From: Chloroflexota bacterium
Lineage (GTDB): Bacteria; Chloroflexota; Dormibacteria; Dormibacterales; Dormibacteraceae
NCBI GenBank assembly: GCA_005879985.1
Contig: VBIA01000051.1
Span: 1 to 39,723, forward strand
DNA length: 39,723 bases
Reading direction: 5' to 3'
In this document: piece after piece, positions 1 through 8,446 of the stretch
Layout of the letters: the number at the start of each line of letters is the position of its first letter
How positions within the stretch are numbered: position 1 is the stretch's first letter
The notes under the pieces: generated by a model
Told to the model about the DNA's origin: nothing
What the model saw: only the letters and a program-made list of their open reading frames with translations
Databases searched by the model: none
Translations under genes and position numbers: made by a program

Positions 1-338
1 CCGGAGACGGCGATCGGGGCCGCGACCTCAACCGACGGCTCGTCACGAATCGCGTCCAGCTGGGCGAGGGTTATGCCGCCGCCGGCAAGACCGCTCACGT
101 AGTTAGGGCGCACCAGGCCGTCGGTCTGTTCGACGGACGTGAGGGAGCCGGCCGGCCGCACCAGCAGGTCGTAGGGCTTGTTCCAGGCTGAGGCGATGTC
201 GCCGAGCAGCACTGCCGCCGCCGTCTGCGAGGTGCTCGCGAGCAGGTTGAACCCGAGCGTTGCGATCAGTAGGCCGAGCCCGGTGACAGCGGTGGAGATG
301 CGCCTGGCAAGTAGGCTGCGCGCGGCAAGCCAGAGCAA
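1..338 (-). CDS. ABC transporter permease, FtsX/MacB type (N-terminal fragment)
   Basis: Only the first 112 or so codons are present; the gene runs off the left edge. I place the start at a TTG at 338, three bases after the stop of the upstream ATPase gene; the reading frame is open from there to the edge. The product begins with a short basic stretch (ARR near residue 12) and one hydrophobic segment at about residues 14-34, then a Ser/Thr-rich and mixed extracytoplasmic segment. That layout is typical of MacB/FtsX-like permeases, where TM1 is followed by a large periplasmic or extracellular domain. With the adjacent LolD/MacB-type ATPase it would form an exporter or mechanotransmission complex in the cytoplasmic membrane. 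The substrate cannot be told. TTG is the best start I see, as no ATG or GTG is suitably placed. Confidence 0.72.
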   Translation of the reverse strand, partial: MLWLAARSLLARRISTAVTGLGLLIATLGFNLLASTSQTAAAVLLGDIASAWNKPYDLLVRPAGSLTSVEQTDGLVRPNYVSGLAGGGITLAQLDAIRDEPSVEVAAPIAVS

Positions 339-341
339 GCG

Positions 342-1019
342 CTACGCCACGACACGTCCACCTGCGAGGCGGACGGTCCGATCGGCGCTCGCGGCGACCG
401 CCGCGTCGTGGGTGGCCAGAAGCACGGTCAGGCCGAGCCTTCTGCGCAGCTCCCCAAGCAAACGCAACAGGTCATCGGTGGTGACCGCATCGAGGTTGCC
501 GGTCGGTTCGTCCGCGATCAGCAACGGGGGGTGGCCGAGCAAAGCCCGGGCCAGCGCGACCCGCTGGCGCTCACCGCCCGAGAGGCGGTGCGGTGCATGC
601 TCCGTGCGGCCCTCGAGACCGACGGCCGCGAGCAGCTCGCGTGCTTCGGCGGCGAGGTCCCTGCGGCCGCGCCATGGGAGGCGCGACGCGATTACGTTTT
701 CCAGGGCCGTCAGACCGGGAAGCAGGTGCGGATCCTGGAACACGTAACCCAGGCTCGTCGCGCGCATGCGGGTCAGCTCGCGCTCCGACATCTCCCAGAG
801 GCGGCGCCCGAAGACTTCTATCCGGCCCGAGGTGGGCCGGTCGAGTCCCGCAACGAGGTGAAGGAGCGTGCTCTTTCCGGATCCCGACGGACCGACGATG
901 GCGATCGACTCGCCGGGGGCGACATTCATATCCACCGCGTCGAGCGCGGTCACCTGGCCGCCTCCCATCGAATAGGCGCGCGACACGGACTCGATGACGA
1001 TTCCGTGTCCCGCGGTCAT
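342..1019 (-). CDS. ABC transporter ATP-binding protein, LolD/MacB type
   Basis: A 225-residue nucleotide-binding subunit of a MacB/LolD-like ABC system. Walker A GPSGSGKST lies at residues 43-51, the Q-loop FQDP at 94-97, the signature LSGGE at 146-150, Walker B LLIADEP at 166-172 and the H-loop His at 204. All catalytic motifs are intact, so it should hydrolyse ATP. The frame is open further upstream to 1157, but that extension is Ser/Arg-rich and unlike the family; the ATG at 1019 begins just ahead of the first beta strand. It ends three bases before the FtsX-like permease start, so the two are almost certainly co-transcribed. The substrate is unknown; relatives export peptides, lipoproteins or drugs, or regulate cell-wall hydrolases. 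Confidence 0.9.
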   Translation of the reverse strand: MTAGHGIVIESVSRAYSMGGGQVTALDAVDMNVAPGESIAIVGPSGSGKSTLLHLVAGLDRPTSGRIEVFGRRLWEMSERELTRMRATSLGYVFQDPHLLPGLTALENVIASRLPWRGRRDLAAEARELLAAVGLEGRTEHAPHRLSGGERQRVALARALLGHPPLLIADEPTGNLDAVTTDDLLRLLGELRRRLGLTVLLATHDAAVAASADRTVRLAGGRVVA

Positions 1020-1047
1020 CGCGGTGCATTCACGAGTCAAGCCAGAG

Positions 1048-1785
1048 TTAGGCGAAGAACAATGAGAACTCGATCGTGATGGTCGGATCGACCTGGATTG
1101 GCCCGTCGGGGACCGGAACATCGAACTCGCTGGCGTCGATGCGCGTAACTCCCGCACAGGAGAGCTCGGCGCTGTCTAGTCGACAATCGGCGGAAACCTT
1201 CACTGGCTTGGTCGTACTTCGGATCGTGATATCGCCGGCAAATTCGAGATGGAAGGTCTGTCCGTTCTCAGCTGCTGGAAGCCTTAGCTGTTGGGTCGTG
1301 AAGACTGCGATCGGATGCTCGCCGAGTCCGAGCATTTCTTGGAAGAGCTGGTCTCGGTCGCTGGCCGGTGGCAGCGGCGGCGGAAGTTTGTCAACGCTCT
1401 TGAGACTCCGAAGGTCAACAGCGACACAAGCAGACCTGAGGTTGCGCCGGTCGGCGCCGCCGACCAGGAATCCGGCTACCGCGTTCGACCTCGCAACAGC
1501 CTCGTGCGGGAATTGCCACTGAAGGAAATTCTCATGTGCCCTGAAGCCGGCCTGAGACCCCGGCTGGATCGCCCACTCCACGGCCGGTCGAGCAAACGAC
1601 CCTTCCCCGCAGGCGTCGGCGAGTTCACTTGAAGGGGGCATAGGGCTGGGTTGCCCGGCGGTCGGCGGATGGTCACCCAACGTGAGACGGCCCGGGGTAT
1701 TGTGCGACGCGTATGCCATCGCTCCGATAACCCCAACGCCTAGCAAGAAAATCGCAAGCGCTCCGACCCACCAGAGTCTTCTCAC
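1048..1785 (-). CDS. YceI-family protein with N-terminal membrane anchor
   Basis: A 245-residue protein. Residues about 4-26 form one hydrophobic segment (anchor or uncleaved signal), followed by a Pro/Ser linker to about residue 55. The rest has the YceI lipocalin-like pattern: a beta-rich domain with the FRAHENFL-type first strand, a central helix containing RDQLFQEML, an FAGDITIRSTTKPV strand pair and a closing TITIEFSLFFA strand. YceI proteins bind amphiphilic isoprenoid-type lipids outside the cytoplasm. The stop lies 28 bases before the start of the ABC ATPase, so these may form one unit exporting or handling a lipid-like molecule; that link is inference from position. The gene starts at an ATG encoding MRRLWW, a normal anchor start. 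Confidence 0.78.
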   Translation of the reverse strand: MRRLWWVGALAIFLLGVGVIGAMAYASHNTPGRLTLGDHPPTAGQPSPMPPSSELADACGEGSFARPAVEWAIQPGSQAGFRAHENFLQWQFPHEAVARSNAVAGFLVGGADRRNLRSACVAVDLRSLKSVDKLPPPLPPASDRDQLFQEMLGLGEHPIAVFTTQQLRLPAAENGQTFHLEFAGDITIRSTTKPVKVSADCRLDSAELSCAGVTRIDASEFDVPVPDGPIQVDPTITIEFSLFFA

Positions 1786-2132
1786 AGCCCCAGTACACCC
1801 ACTGGCCTATGAGGGTTCCGTTGAGGGCACTGTTAGATTCGTTCGAGACGGTTCCACAATGCCTGGCTCAACTCTGTTGGCGCCATCGACTAACGCGCTG
1901 ACCCAGCGGAATCGCTGGTTCAGTAGCCCGCGTACATGAGCAGGTTGCGGTTGGCTTGCCTCCTCAGTCGGTGCACAACGGGTGTGCAATCGCGGCGTAG
2001 CCGAAGGCCGCTCGCGGCGACGGCCGGACTTGAATTTCGAGATTGGCTCCGGAGTAGGGATTCAAACCCGGCTACCAGTGAGACTGGTTGGCAGTCGAAC
2101 GGGACGATCGCCTTGCCTTGCTTGTGCCTTCG
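1786..2132. other. Intergenic region with a tRNA-like scrap
   Basis: About 350 bases lie between the hydroxylase operon end and the YceI gene. I find no convincing coding frame. The one structured piece is at 2044-2088, where the minus strand reads like the 3' end of a tRNA: a 6-bp, 3-nt-loop hairpin (2074-2088), then a T-loop-like GGGTTTGAATCCC, then CCGGAGCCA. Two of five T-stem pairs fail and no 5' acceptor half exists nearby, so this is at most a degenerate tRNA end or an old attachment-site relic. The YceI promoter should also lie in this region, but I cannot pin it down. Confidence 0.3.
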
Positions 2133-4442
2133 CTAGGCCGGCTCAAGTCGGCCGTCGACGTCTATAGCTTCGAGGATGTCGTCCGGGCGGATGGGGATCC
2201 GGTTGATCGACTTACCGATGGCGTCACAGATCGCGTTGCCAACTGCGGCCGCCACAGGCACGATCGGCGGCTCCGCAACGCCCCGCGCTCCATAGGGCCC
2301 CGCAGAATCGCCATGTTCCATGAGCACGCTTTCGACGTTCGGGATGTCAACTGCCAGTGGGAGGCGATACGTCTCCAGCGTTCGCTGTTTGTAGCGCGAG
2401 TTCTCGATATCGAGCCCTTCATAAAGGAGGTAGCCAAGGCCCTGCGCCACAGCGCCCTGGATCTGGCCGCGCACAGCATCAGGGTTGATCGCTTTGCCGA
2501 CTTCCTGAGCTACGACGTAACGCACGACCTTCACCTGCCCGGTGGCTGCATCGACTTCAACGACCGCGAGGTGCACGTGATAGGTCGGAGTCGGGAACGT
2601 TGGGAAAAGTAGTCCCGTGGCACAGCTCGGATTGAACGCCGGCAGGGGGGTTGCGTACGATCCAGCCGCTGCGATAGGGCCGCCGGACCGCAGCGCTTCC
2701 GTCGCCACTTGGGACAGGGTCACCGACCTGCTCGGTGCACCTTTCACTCGCACTGCCCCGTCGGCTAGCTCAAGGTCAGCCTCGGCGGCCTCGAGAAGAT
2801 CACCCGCGATCGCCAGGATCTTCTGGCGGACCTCGGCAGCTGCCGCCAGCGTGGCACGACCCACGACGTGAGTGGTCCTCGAGCCTTGAGAGCCGGCGTC
2901 GTAAGCCGCTGAATCAGTGTCCGGCATCTGAATGACAACGTCGTTGGGCTTTACTCCAAGCTCCGCAGCTGCGATCTGGGCGACGCCCATCGTCACCGCA
3001 CCAGAGCCGTTGTCGGTTGCGGCGGTAACGAGACCCACCGTTCCGTCCTCGTTGAGCTTCAAGGTCACAGATCCAGCACCCGGATTCGTCAGCCACGTCG
3101 TCGCGGCGATTCCGACACCAACTAGCTTTCCTGGTGAAGCGTCCTTACGAGATACTTCGGACCACGGCGCCATTCGTTCAATCTCGTCGAAGCCCTCCCT
3201 CAACAGCCCCGCGTCGCTGAGAACTTGCCCAACGAGTGTTGCTTCTCCATCGCCGATCAAGTTCTTGATGCGGAATTGCCGCCGGTCGATCCCCAGTCGC
3301 AGCGCGCATTCGTCCATATTTCGCTCGAGCGCGAAGTAGAGGTATGTGCCGCTAACGCCGCGGAATGCACCTGTGGGCGCTGTGTTCGTATAGATCAGGC
3401 GGCACCTGATTCGTGTAGGTCCTGATCGGTAGACCTGCCCAAAGACGTGCATCGGCAGGCTGGCCATGAATGGCATCTCGCCGGAGTACGCTCCGTTGTC
3501 CATCAGACAATCCACATCCCGGGCGAGTATTCGGCCGTCCGAAGAGAGCGCGGTCCGCATTCGCACCACCGCGTTTTCGCGGCAGCCACATGTCAGCAGG
3601 TCCTCAGTGCGGTCGTTGTCGATCTTGACCGGGGCCCCGACTGCCCTTGCAAAGAGAGCGGCATAGGGCTCCAGCCCAGCGTCCAGCTTGGCGCCAAAGC
3701 CTCCGCCGATGTGGTGGCCGATCACGCGCACGTCGGACACCCGGACGCCGAGGAACGATGCGACCTGATCACGGACGTTGAATGGAAACTGGCTGGCGGT
3801 ATGGACGATGTAGCGCCCGCTCTCCCAACTGGCAAGGGCGCTCTTCGGTTCGATGTAGGCCTGGTATTGGCGGGGAGCGCGGTATTCGGCCTCAACGATG
3901 AGGTCGGCCTGCTTGAAGGCGTTTGCGAGGGCCTCGGGGTCCGGGTCCGAGTTCAGCTCCGCCGCGACGTTTCCGTTTCGGGGATAGTCGAAGGCCACGT
4001 CGTAGCCCCGCCAGTCCGGGTGCACCAGCGGAGCGCCGGGTGCGACTGCGGCCTCAATGTCACCGACGGCCGGCGTTGCTTCAAGTTCAACCGCGATCGC
4101 CGTGAGCGCATCTCTGGCCAGTGCTTCATCCTCCGCCACGACACCGGCGATCGGCTCCCCTTCGTACCGCACCACATCGCGGGCGAAGAGAGGCTGATCT
4201 CTTACTGCCGCTCCAGCCCTTGCGACGGCCACATCCACCGCGGTGAACACGCCTCGGACACCAGGGGATGCGCGCGCACCGGCGACATCAAGCTTCTTGA
4301 TTGCTCCAGATGGGATCGGCGAACGAAAAAGCTTCGCGTGCAGGGTTCCTGTTTCGGCGTAGTCGACACCGTACAACGCACGGCCGCGTACCTTGGCGTT
4401 GGCGTCAGTTCGAGGCGCGCTGGTGCCTACGGGACCGGTCAC
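2133..4442 (-). CDS. Molybdenum hydroxylase large (Mo-cofactor) subunit, xanthine dehydrogenase family
   Basis: A 769-residue catalytic subunit of an aerobic molybdenum hydroxylase, which hydroxylates an aromatic N-heterocycle or aldehyde with water as the oxygen source. Visible family features are the Ald_Xan_dh_C a/b hammerhead start (KVRGRALYGVDY, about 17-28), the Mo-pterin motif GGGFGA (246-251), the GAFRG arginine motif (358-362) and, near the C-terminus, GVAEPP with the expected base Glu at 724. The GTG start at 4442 overlaps the small-subunit stop as GTGA, the usual coupling; a longer frame upstream is only overlap with that gene. The CO-dehydrogenase active-site loop (AYRCSFR-like) is absent, so CO is unlikely. 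The substrate is open; the neighbouring ring-opening genes suggest an N-heterocycle. Confidence 0.9.
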   Translation of the reverse strand: MTGPVGTSAPRTDANAKVRGRALYGVDYAETGTLHAKLFRSPIPSGAIKKLDVAGARASPGVRGVFTAVDVAVARAGAAVRDQPLFARDVVRYEGEPIAGVVAEDEALARDALTAIAVELEATPAVGDIEAAVAPGAPLVHPDWRGYDVAFDYPRNGNVAAELNSDPDPEALANAFKQADLIVEAEYRAPRQYQAYIEPKSALASWESGRYIVHTASQFPFNVRDQVASFLGVRVSDVRVIGHHIGGGFGAKLDAGLEPYAALFARAVGAPVKIDNDRTEDLLTCGCRENAVVRMRTALSSDGRILARDVDCLMDNGAYSGEMPFMASLPMHVFGQVYRSGPTRIRCRLIYTNTAPTGAFRGVSGTYLYFALERNMDECALRLGIDRRQFRIKNLIGDGEATLVGQVLSDAGLLREGFDEIERMAPWSEVSRKDASPGKLVGVGIAATTWLTNPGAGSVTLKLNEDGTVGLVTAATDNGSGAVTMGVAQIAAAELGVKPNDVVIQMPDTDSAAYDAGSQGSRTTHVVGRATLAAAAEVRQKILAIAGDLLEAAEADLELADGAVRVKGAPSRSVTLSQVATEALRSGGPIAAAGSYATPLPAFNPSCATGLLFPTFPTPTYHVHLAVVEVDAATGQVKVVRYVVAQEVGKAINPDAVRGQIQGAVAQGLGYLLYEGLDIENSRYKQRTLETYRLPLAVDIPNVESVLMEHGDSAGPYGARGVAEPPIVPVAAAVGNAICDAIGKSINRIPIRPDDILEAIDVDGRLEPA

Positions 4443-4906
4443 TGGGGCCTGTTCGCTACCGCTATTCGGACGGCGTCGACGATTTGCGAGTAGCCCGTAC
4501 ATCGGCAGATGTTGCCGGCGATCGCCATACGCACCTCGTCGGCTGCCGGATTGGGGTTCTCCCGCATGAATGCTGTCAGTGTCATGAGAAAGCCTGGCGT
4601 GCAGAATCCGCATTGCACCGCGCCGGCTTCAACAAATCCGCGCTGAAGCCCGTCCAAGTCACCGTGTTGACCGCCAAGTCCTTCGACCGTGTCGACCCGG
4701 CTGCCATTCACCGACAGAGCTGCGACGATGCACGAATCGGCGGCGTACCCGTCGACCAGGACGGTGCAAGCGCCACATTCGCCCTCGTCGCACCCGCGCT
4801 TGGTTCCCGTCAGAAAGAGGCTGTCCCTCAATACGCTCAGGAGGGTCGCGTGAGGGCGGACATCGATCACGTGAGGGGCTCCGTTGACTGTGATGCTGAG
4901 CTCCAT
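4439..4906 (-). CDS. Molybdenum hydroxylase small subunit, [2Fe-2S] protein
   Basis: A 155-residue electron-transfer subunit with two 2Fe-2S clusters. The plant-ferredoxin-like N-terminal domain carries Cys39, Cys44, Cys47 and Cys59 in the CDEGECGAC...C pattern. The helical C-terminal domain carries Cys99 and Cys102 (CGFC) and Cys134 and Cys136 (CRC). All eight ligands are present, so both clusters should form. Electrons pass from the Mo subunit through these clusters to the FAD subunit. It sits between the FAD subunit (7 bases upstream) and the Mo subunit (4-base overlap), giving the medium-small-large order common in bacterial three-subunit enzymes. Confidence 0.95.
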   Translation of the reverse strand: MELSITVNGAPHVIDVRPHATLLSVLRDSLFLTGTKRGCDEGECGACTVLVDGYAADSCIVAALSVNGSRVDTVEGLGGQHGDLDGLQRGFVEAGAVQCGFCTPGFLMTLTAFMRENPNPAADEVRMAIAGNICRCTGYSQIVDAVRIAVANRPQ

Positions 4907-4913
4907 GCCCTAT

Positions 4914-5807
4914 TCAGTTCTTGGCAGCCGCCCGCGCCAGGCACGCACCAGCCGCACGCGCGAGAAGAGGAGTCAGGAGGCGCGACCGGTAGGCCGCTGT
5001 TGCGCGCGAATCGTCAATCGGGGCGGCCGATCCGCGCATGAGCTCGCCTGCCTCGCGGACGGTTGCGGCATCGAGCTTTGAACCAACGAGCCGAGCCTCA
5101 GCCTCCCGCGATCGAAACGGCCGCGGACCGACCGCGCACGCAGCCACACGCGCGTCCACCACGACGCCCTCACGGTCGAAGGCCAACCGCATTGCCAGGC
5201 CAACGATCGCCACCTCCATCGCCCCCCGCCGCCCGATTTTCAAGTAGGTCTCGCCAGTGCGCGGACCTACTGGCTGTAACGAGAGTCGGGTGACCAGCTC
5301 CTCGGGCCTGCGCTGCGTAGAGCGTCTCCCAACAACGAAATCCTCGATGGCGACCTCTCGCGTCGTGGAGGCGCTTTTGAGGGTCACGCTCGTATTGCTC
5401 ACGAGCAGCACTGGCAACAGGTCGGCTGCAGGGGAGGCATTGACGACGTTGCCGGCCACGGTACCCACGTTCTGCGTCTGCCTACCTCCAACCGTCGCCG
5501 CGGCCTCGGCCAGGGCGGGATGTGCGCGGCACAAGGCCGGGTTGGAAACGATCTCCCAGTGGGTCGTCAGAGCGCCCATGTCAGTCACGTCTCCAACGCG
5601 GCAGCCCTTCAGTTCCGTAAGTCGGCGAATATGGAGAAGCGTCGATGGTCTGATATCGCCGCGTAGGTACTGAACCATCACGTCGGTGCCCCCGGCGAGA
5701 AGGGTGACTTGCGGGCCGAGTTGCTCCAACGTTGCAAGCACCTCGCCTAGATTTCCGGCGTCGACGAACCCTGGTGGCTCCGCGGCTTCGATGGCAGGTG
5801 GCGTCAC
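4914..5807 (-). CDS. Molybdenum hydroxylase medium subunit, FAD-binding
   Basis: A 297-residue CoxM/FAD_binding_5-type subunit that takes electrons from the 2Fe-2S protein to FAD. The FAD pyrophosphate motif LLAGGTDVMVQ is at residues 36-46. The second family motif, TVGGRQTQNVGTVAGN, is at 105-120 and followed by the SPAADLLPVL stretch. The C-terminal CO_deh_flav_C domain fills residues about 175-290. The likely start is the GTG at 5807, read as MTPPAIEA; no strong ribosome site precedes it. It heads the minus-strand hydroxylase operon and is divergent from the LLM oxidoreductase gene, with about 100 bases between the chosen starts, so both clusters may share a control region. Confidence 0.9.
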   Translation of the reverse strand: MTPPAIEAAEPPGFVDAGNLGEVLATLEQLGPQVTLLAGGTDVMVQYLRGDIRPSTLLHIRRLTELKGCRVGDVTDMGALTTHWEIVSNPALCRAHPALAEAAATVGGRQTQNVGTVAGNVVNASPAADLLPVLLVSNTSVTLKSASTTREVAIEDFVVGRRSTQRRPEELVTRLSLQPVGPRTGETYLKIGRRGAMEVAIVGLAMRLAFDREGVVVDARVAACAVGPRPFRSREAEARLVGSKLDAATVREAGELMRGSAAPIDDSRATAAYRSRLLTPLLARAAGACLARAAAKN

Positions 5808-5906
5808 GATCTAGGATCGACGCGGTCCATGCCAAAACGATCTCACAAATAGGTTGGGCGGGCGAATGCGGACGGCGTGGCGGACAATTTCCACGGAGCG
5901 CATCAG

Positions 5907-6893
5907 GTGAGATTGGGTCTGTGCATGAGCGGCAACACACCGATGCGGGAGGTGGTTGACGGCGCCCACCTTGCAGAAGCAGCGGGTTGGGACTCGGTGT
6001 GGCTCGGCGAGGACTACTTTTACCGCGGTGGAGCGACCATGGCGGCGGCGGTGGCGACGGCCACGAGCCGTATCACCATCGGTCTGGGGATCATGACGCC
6101 CCTGCCCCGGCATCCCGCGTTGATCGCGATGGAGGTCGCATCACTTCAGGAGCTGTCAGGGAACCGCATCTTGCCCGGAATCGGCGCTGGCGTTGCGGTA
6201 TGGATGCGACAGATGGGATTCGACTACTCCTCCCCGCTGGGCATCATGCGAGAAGGGGTCGAGGTTACCCGCCGACTTCTCGCCGGGGACATGGTCACCG
6301 TGCGGGGAAAAATCTTCAACCTGGACCGGGTCAAGCTGAATTTCCCCAGCACGCCTACGCCGATCCTGTTGGGGGCTGTGGGCCCGAAGGCTTTGCAGCT
6401 GGCCGGTGAAATCGCGGACGGAACGGTGCTCTCGGTGCTTGCGGGCCGGGAGTACGTCGAGTGGGCGCTGGATCGAATCAAGGAGGGCCAGGCGGCTGCG
6501 GGCAGAATCGGCCATCCTCACCTCGTCGTGGCGTATCTGTTTCTGGCGCTTTCCGACACGCGTGAAGCCGGACGGAATCTGGTTCGGCCCGTCGTGGCGG
6601 AATATCTGTCAGCAGGAGGCGCGAACGCTCTGAGCCGCGCTGCCGGAATCGGTGATGCGGTGGCTGGAGAACTTAACCGCGAATACGTGCGCGGTCACAC
6701 GCCTGTCGAACGGATTACGGACGACATGGTCGACGCGGTCGCTGCGGCGGGGCCACCCGAGTACTGCGCCGGCTGGATACGGCGGCTGGTCGATGCCGGT
6801 GTCGACGTCGTCGCAGTGCTCCCGGTCCCGCTGGACCGAACCACTGCGGAGGTTCGCAAGATCAGTGGGGAGCTGCTACCGCTTTGCGTTTAG
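5907..6893 (+). CDS. LLM-class (F420-dependent type) flavin oxidoreductase
   Basis: A 328-residue luciferase-like TIM-barrel protein, closest in appearance to coenzyme F420-dependent oxidoreductases (the AEAAGWDSVWLGEDYF segment, then TSRITIGLGIM, a His after PLPR, and GIGAG). F420 and FMN users are hard to tell apart by eye. The frame opens at a GTG at 5877, but I prefer the GTG at 5907: GGAG sits 8 bases upstream (5895-5898) and the product then begins VRLGLCMSG, the normal first strand. It leads a tightly packed plus-strand operon; its stop overlaps the next gene's TTG start. Likely role: oxidation or reduction of a pathway intermediate in the same breakdown route as the adjacent hydroxylase, which is inference from position. 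Confidence 0.85.
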   Translation: MRLGLCMSGNTPMREVVDGAHLAEAAGWDSVWLGEDYFYRGGATMAAAVATATSRITIGLGIMTPLPRHPALIAMEVASLQELSGNRILPGIGAGVAVWMRQMGFDYSSPLGIMREGVEVTRRLLAGDMVTVRGKIFNLDRVKLNFPSTPTPILLGAVGPKALQLAGEIADGTVLSVLAGREYVEWALDRIKEGQAAAGRIGHPHLVVAYLFLALSDTREAGRNLVRPVVAEYLSAGGANALSRAAGIGDAVAGELNREYVRGHTPVERITDDMVDAVAAAGPPEYCAGWIRRLVDAGVDVVAVLPVPLDRTTAEVRKISGELLPLCV

Positions 6894-8446
6894 GGATTGA
6901 TGTCGGCGGCACGAATACTGACGCCGTGCTCATGCATGGGCGGCGCGTGGTGGCGGAGGCAAAGACGCCAACCACGCCCGACGTTACATCGGGGATCGTT
7001 ACGGCCATAGGCCAGGTGATGAGCCGGCATCAGGCAGGTGAAGTCGATGCCGTCATGATCGGCACAACTCACTTCACCAATGCAGTGGTGGAGGCAAGGC
7101 ACCTGATGGCTACGGCGGTGGTCAGGCTCGGTCTGCCGGCCACCCAGGAACTCCCGCCGATGGTCGATTGGCCGGAGCGATTGCGAATAGCGCTCGGCCA
7201 TCACGTCTACATCTGCCACGGTGGTCATGAATTCGACGGGCGCCATATCTCTGAGCTCGACCCCGCCGAACTCATCCGTGTTGCGGAAGAAATTGGTCGC
7301 AAGGGAATCCGATCGATTGCAATCTCTTCTGTGTTTTCACCCATAAACGGAGAATTTGAAGAGGAGGCCGGTAGCGTCCTCAGTGCGGCGCTCCCAGGTG
7401 TTGCCATCAGCCTCTCGAGCCAGATCGGCCGACTTGGACTGCTCGAGCGAGAGAACGCGACAGTGCTCAACGCCTGCTTGCGGGACCTGGCCGACCACAC
7501 CGTACAGGCATTCCAGGGCGCCATCGGCTCGGCCGGAATCAACGCTCCCCTGTACCTCAGCCAGAATGACGGCACGCTGATGGCGGTCGAGCAGGCGAGG
7601 CGTTATCCAGTCGCTACATTCGCCTCAGGCCCGACGAACTCAATGCGGGGCGCGGCGTTCTTGACGGGCCTGCTGGACTGCGCCGTAATCGACATCGGCG
7701 GCACGACGAGCGACGTTGGCACTCTTCAGCATGGTTTTCCCCGCCCGGCTTCGGTGGCGGTTGAGATGGCTGAGGTCCGGACCAACTTCCGCATGCCCGA
7801 CGTGTACTCCTTCGGCATCGGAGGCGGCAGCGTGGTGCGATCTGATGGAGCTCTTGCGGTGGGGCCGGAAAGCGTCGGCTACGAACTGCCAACGCGGGCG
7901 CTCTGCTTTGGTGGCCAGACGCTCACTGCTACGGACGTGGCTGTGGCTGCAGGGCTCGCGGATGTCGGCAACCCTGCTCTGGTCCGCCACCTCGATCGGG
8001 AGCTGGTCAGAAGATGCCTGAACCTGATACAGGCTCGCGTAGCCCAGGCCGTCGACCGCATGCGGACCAGCGCCGCACCAATCCCGGTCGTCGTGGTCGG
8101 CGGTGGAAGCATCCTGCTGGGCGACCGCCTTCCTGGCGCGTCCGTGCTCGTCCGGCCGGAACAGTTCGCAGTTGCCAACGCCATCGGCGCTGCGATCGCG
8201 CAGGTCGGTGGCGAGGTCGACCAGGTCTTCACCCTGGGCGGGCTTTCCCGCGATACCGCTGTGGATTCGGCGAAGGCGACAGCCGTTGACAGGGCAGTGA
8301 CGGCCGGGGCCGACCCGGCAACCGTGCAGGTCGTCGACGTCGAAGACGTGCCGCTGTCGTATCTGCCTGGGAACGCGGTGCGCGTCCGGGTCAAGGCCGT
8401 CGGCGACCTACGGTTGGAGGCGAAGCATCTTGCGACTGGTGGGTGA
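6884..8446 (+). CDS. Hydantoinase/oxoprolinase HyuA-like ATPase subunit (short form)
   Basis: A 520-residue protein of the hydantoinase A / 5-oxoprolinase family, which hydrolyses cyclic amides at the cost of ATP. The N-terminal ASKHA phosphate-binding loop GIDVGGTNTD is at residues 4-13 and the second, DIGGTTSDVG, at 270-279; a third Gly-rich segment, VVGGGSILLG, lies near the C-terminus. Full HyuA proteins are near 690 residues; this one lacks the extra C-terminal domain, as do relatives encoded beside DUF917 proteins. The TTG start at 6884 overlaps the end of the LLM gene by 10 bases. No HyuB subunit is present; the next gene is DUF917 instead, so DUF917 may be its working partner. The substrate is unknown; a hydantoin-, lactam- or imide-like ring is likely. 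Confidence 0.88.
   Translation: MRLGIDVGGTNTDAVLMHGRRVVAEAKTPTTPDVTSGIVTAIGQVMSRHQAGEVDAVMIGTTHFTNAVVEARHLMATAVVRLGLPATQELPPMVDWPERLRIALGHHVYICHGGHEFDGRHISELDPAELIRVAEEIGRKGIRSIAISSVFSPINGEFEEEAGSVLSAALPGVAISLSSQIGRLGLLERENATVLNACLRDLADHTVQAFQGAIGSAGINAPLYLSQNDGTLMAVEQARRYPVATFASGPTNSMRGAAFLTGLLDCAVIDIGGTTSDVGTLQHGFPRPASVAVEMAEVRTNFRMPDVYSFGIGGGSVVRSDGALAVGPESVGYELPTRALCFGGQTLTATDVAVAAGLADVGNPALVRHLDRELVRRCLNLIQARVAQAVDRMRTSAAPIPVVVVGGGSILLGDRLPGASVLVRPEQFAVANAIGAAIAQVGGEVDQVFTLGGLSRDTAVDSAKATAVDRAVTAGADPATVQVVDVEDVPLSYLPGNAVRVRVKAVGDLRLEAKHLATGG

Noticed and set aside
2044-2110. A functional tRNA gene on the minus strand
   Set aside because: No 5' acceptor half and two failed T-stem pairs; only a 3'-like fragment remains.
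2133-4442. Carbon monoxide dehydrogenase large subunit (coxL)
   Set aside because: The form I CoxL active-site loop is absent; the general xanthine-dehydrogenase-type motifs fit better.
3447-4493. A 348-codon open frame on plus inside the molybdenum hydroxylase region
   Set aside because: It is antisense to the large subunit, whose motifs are clear; the translation has no domain pattern.
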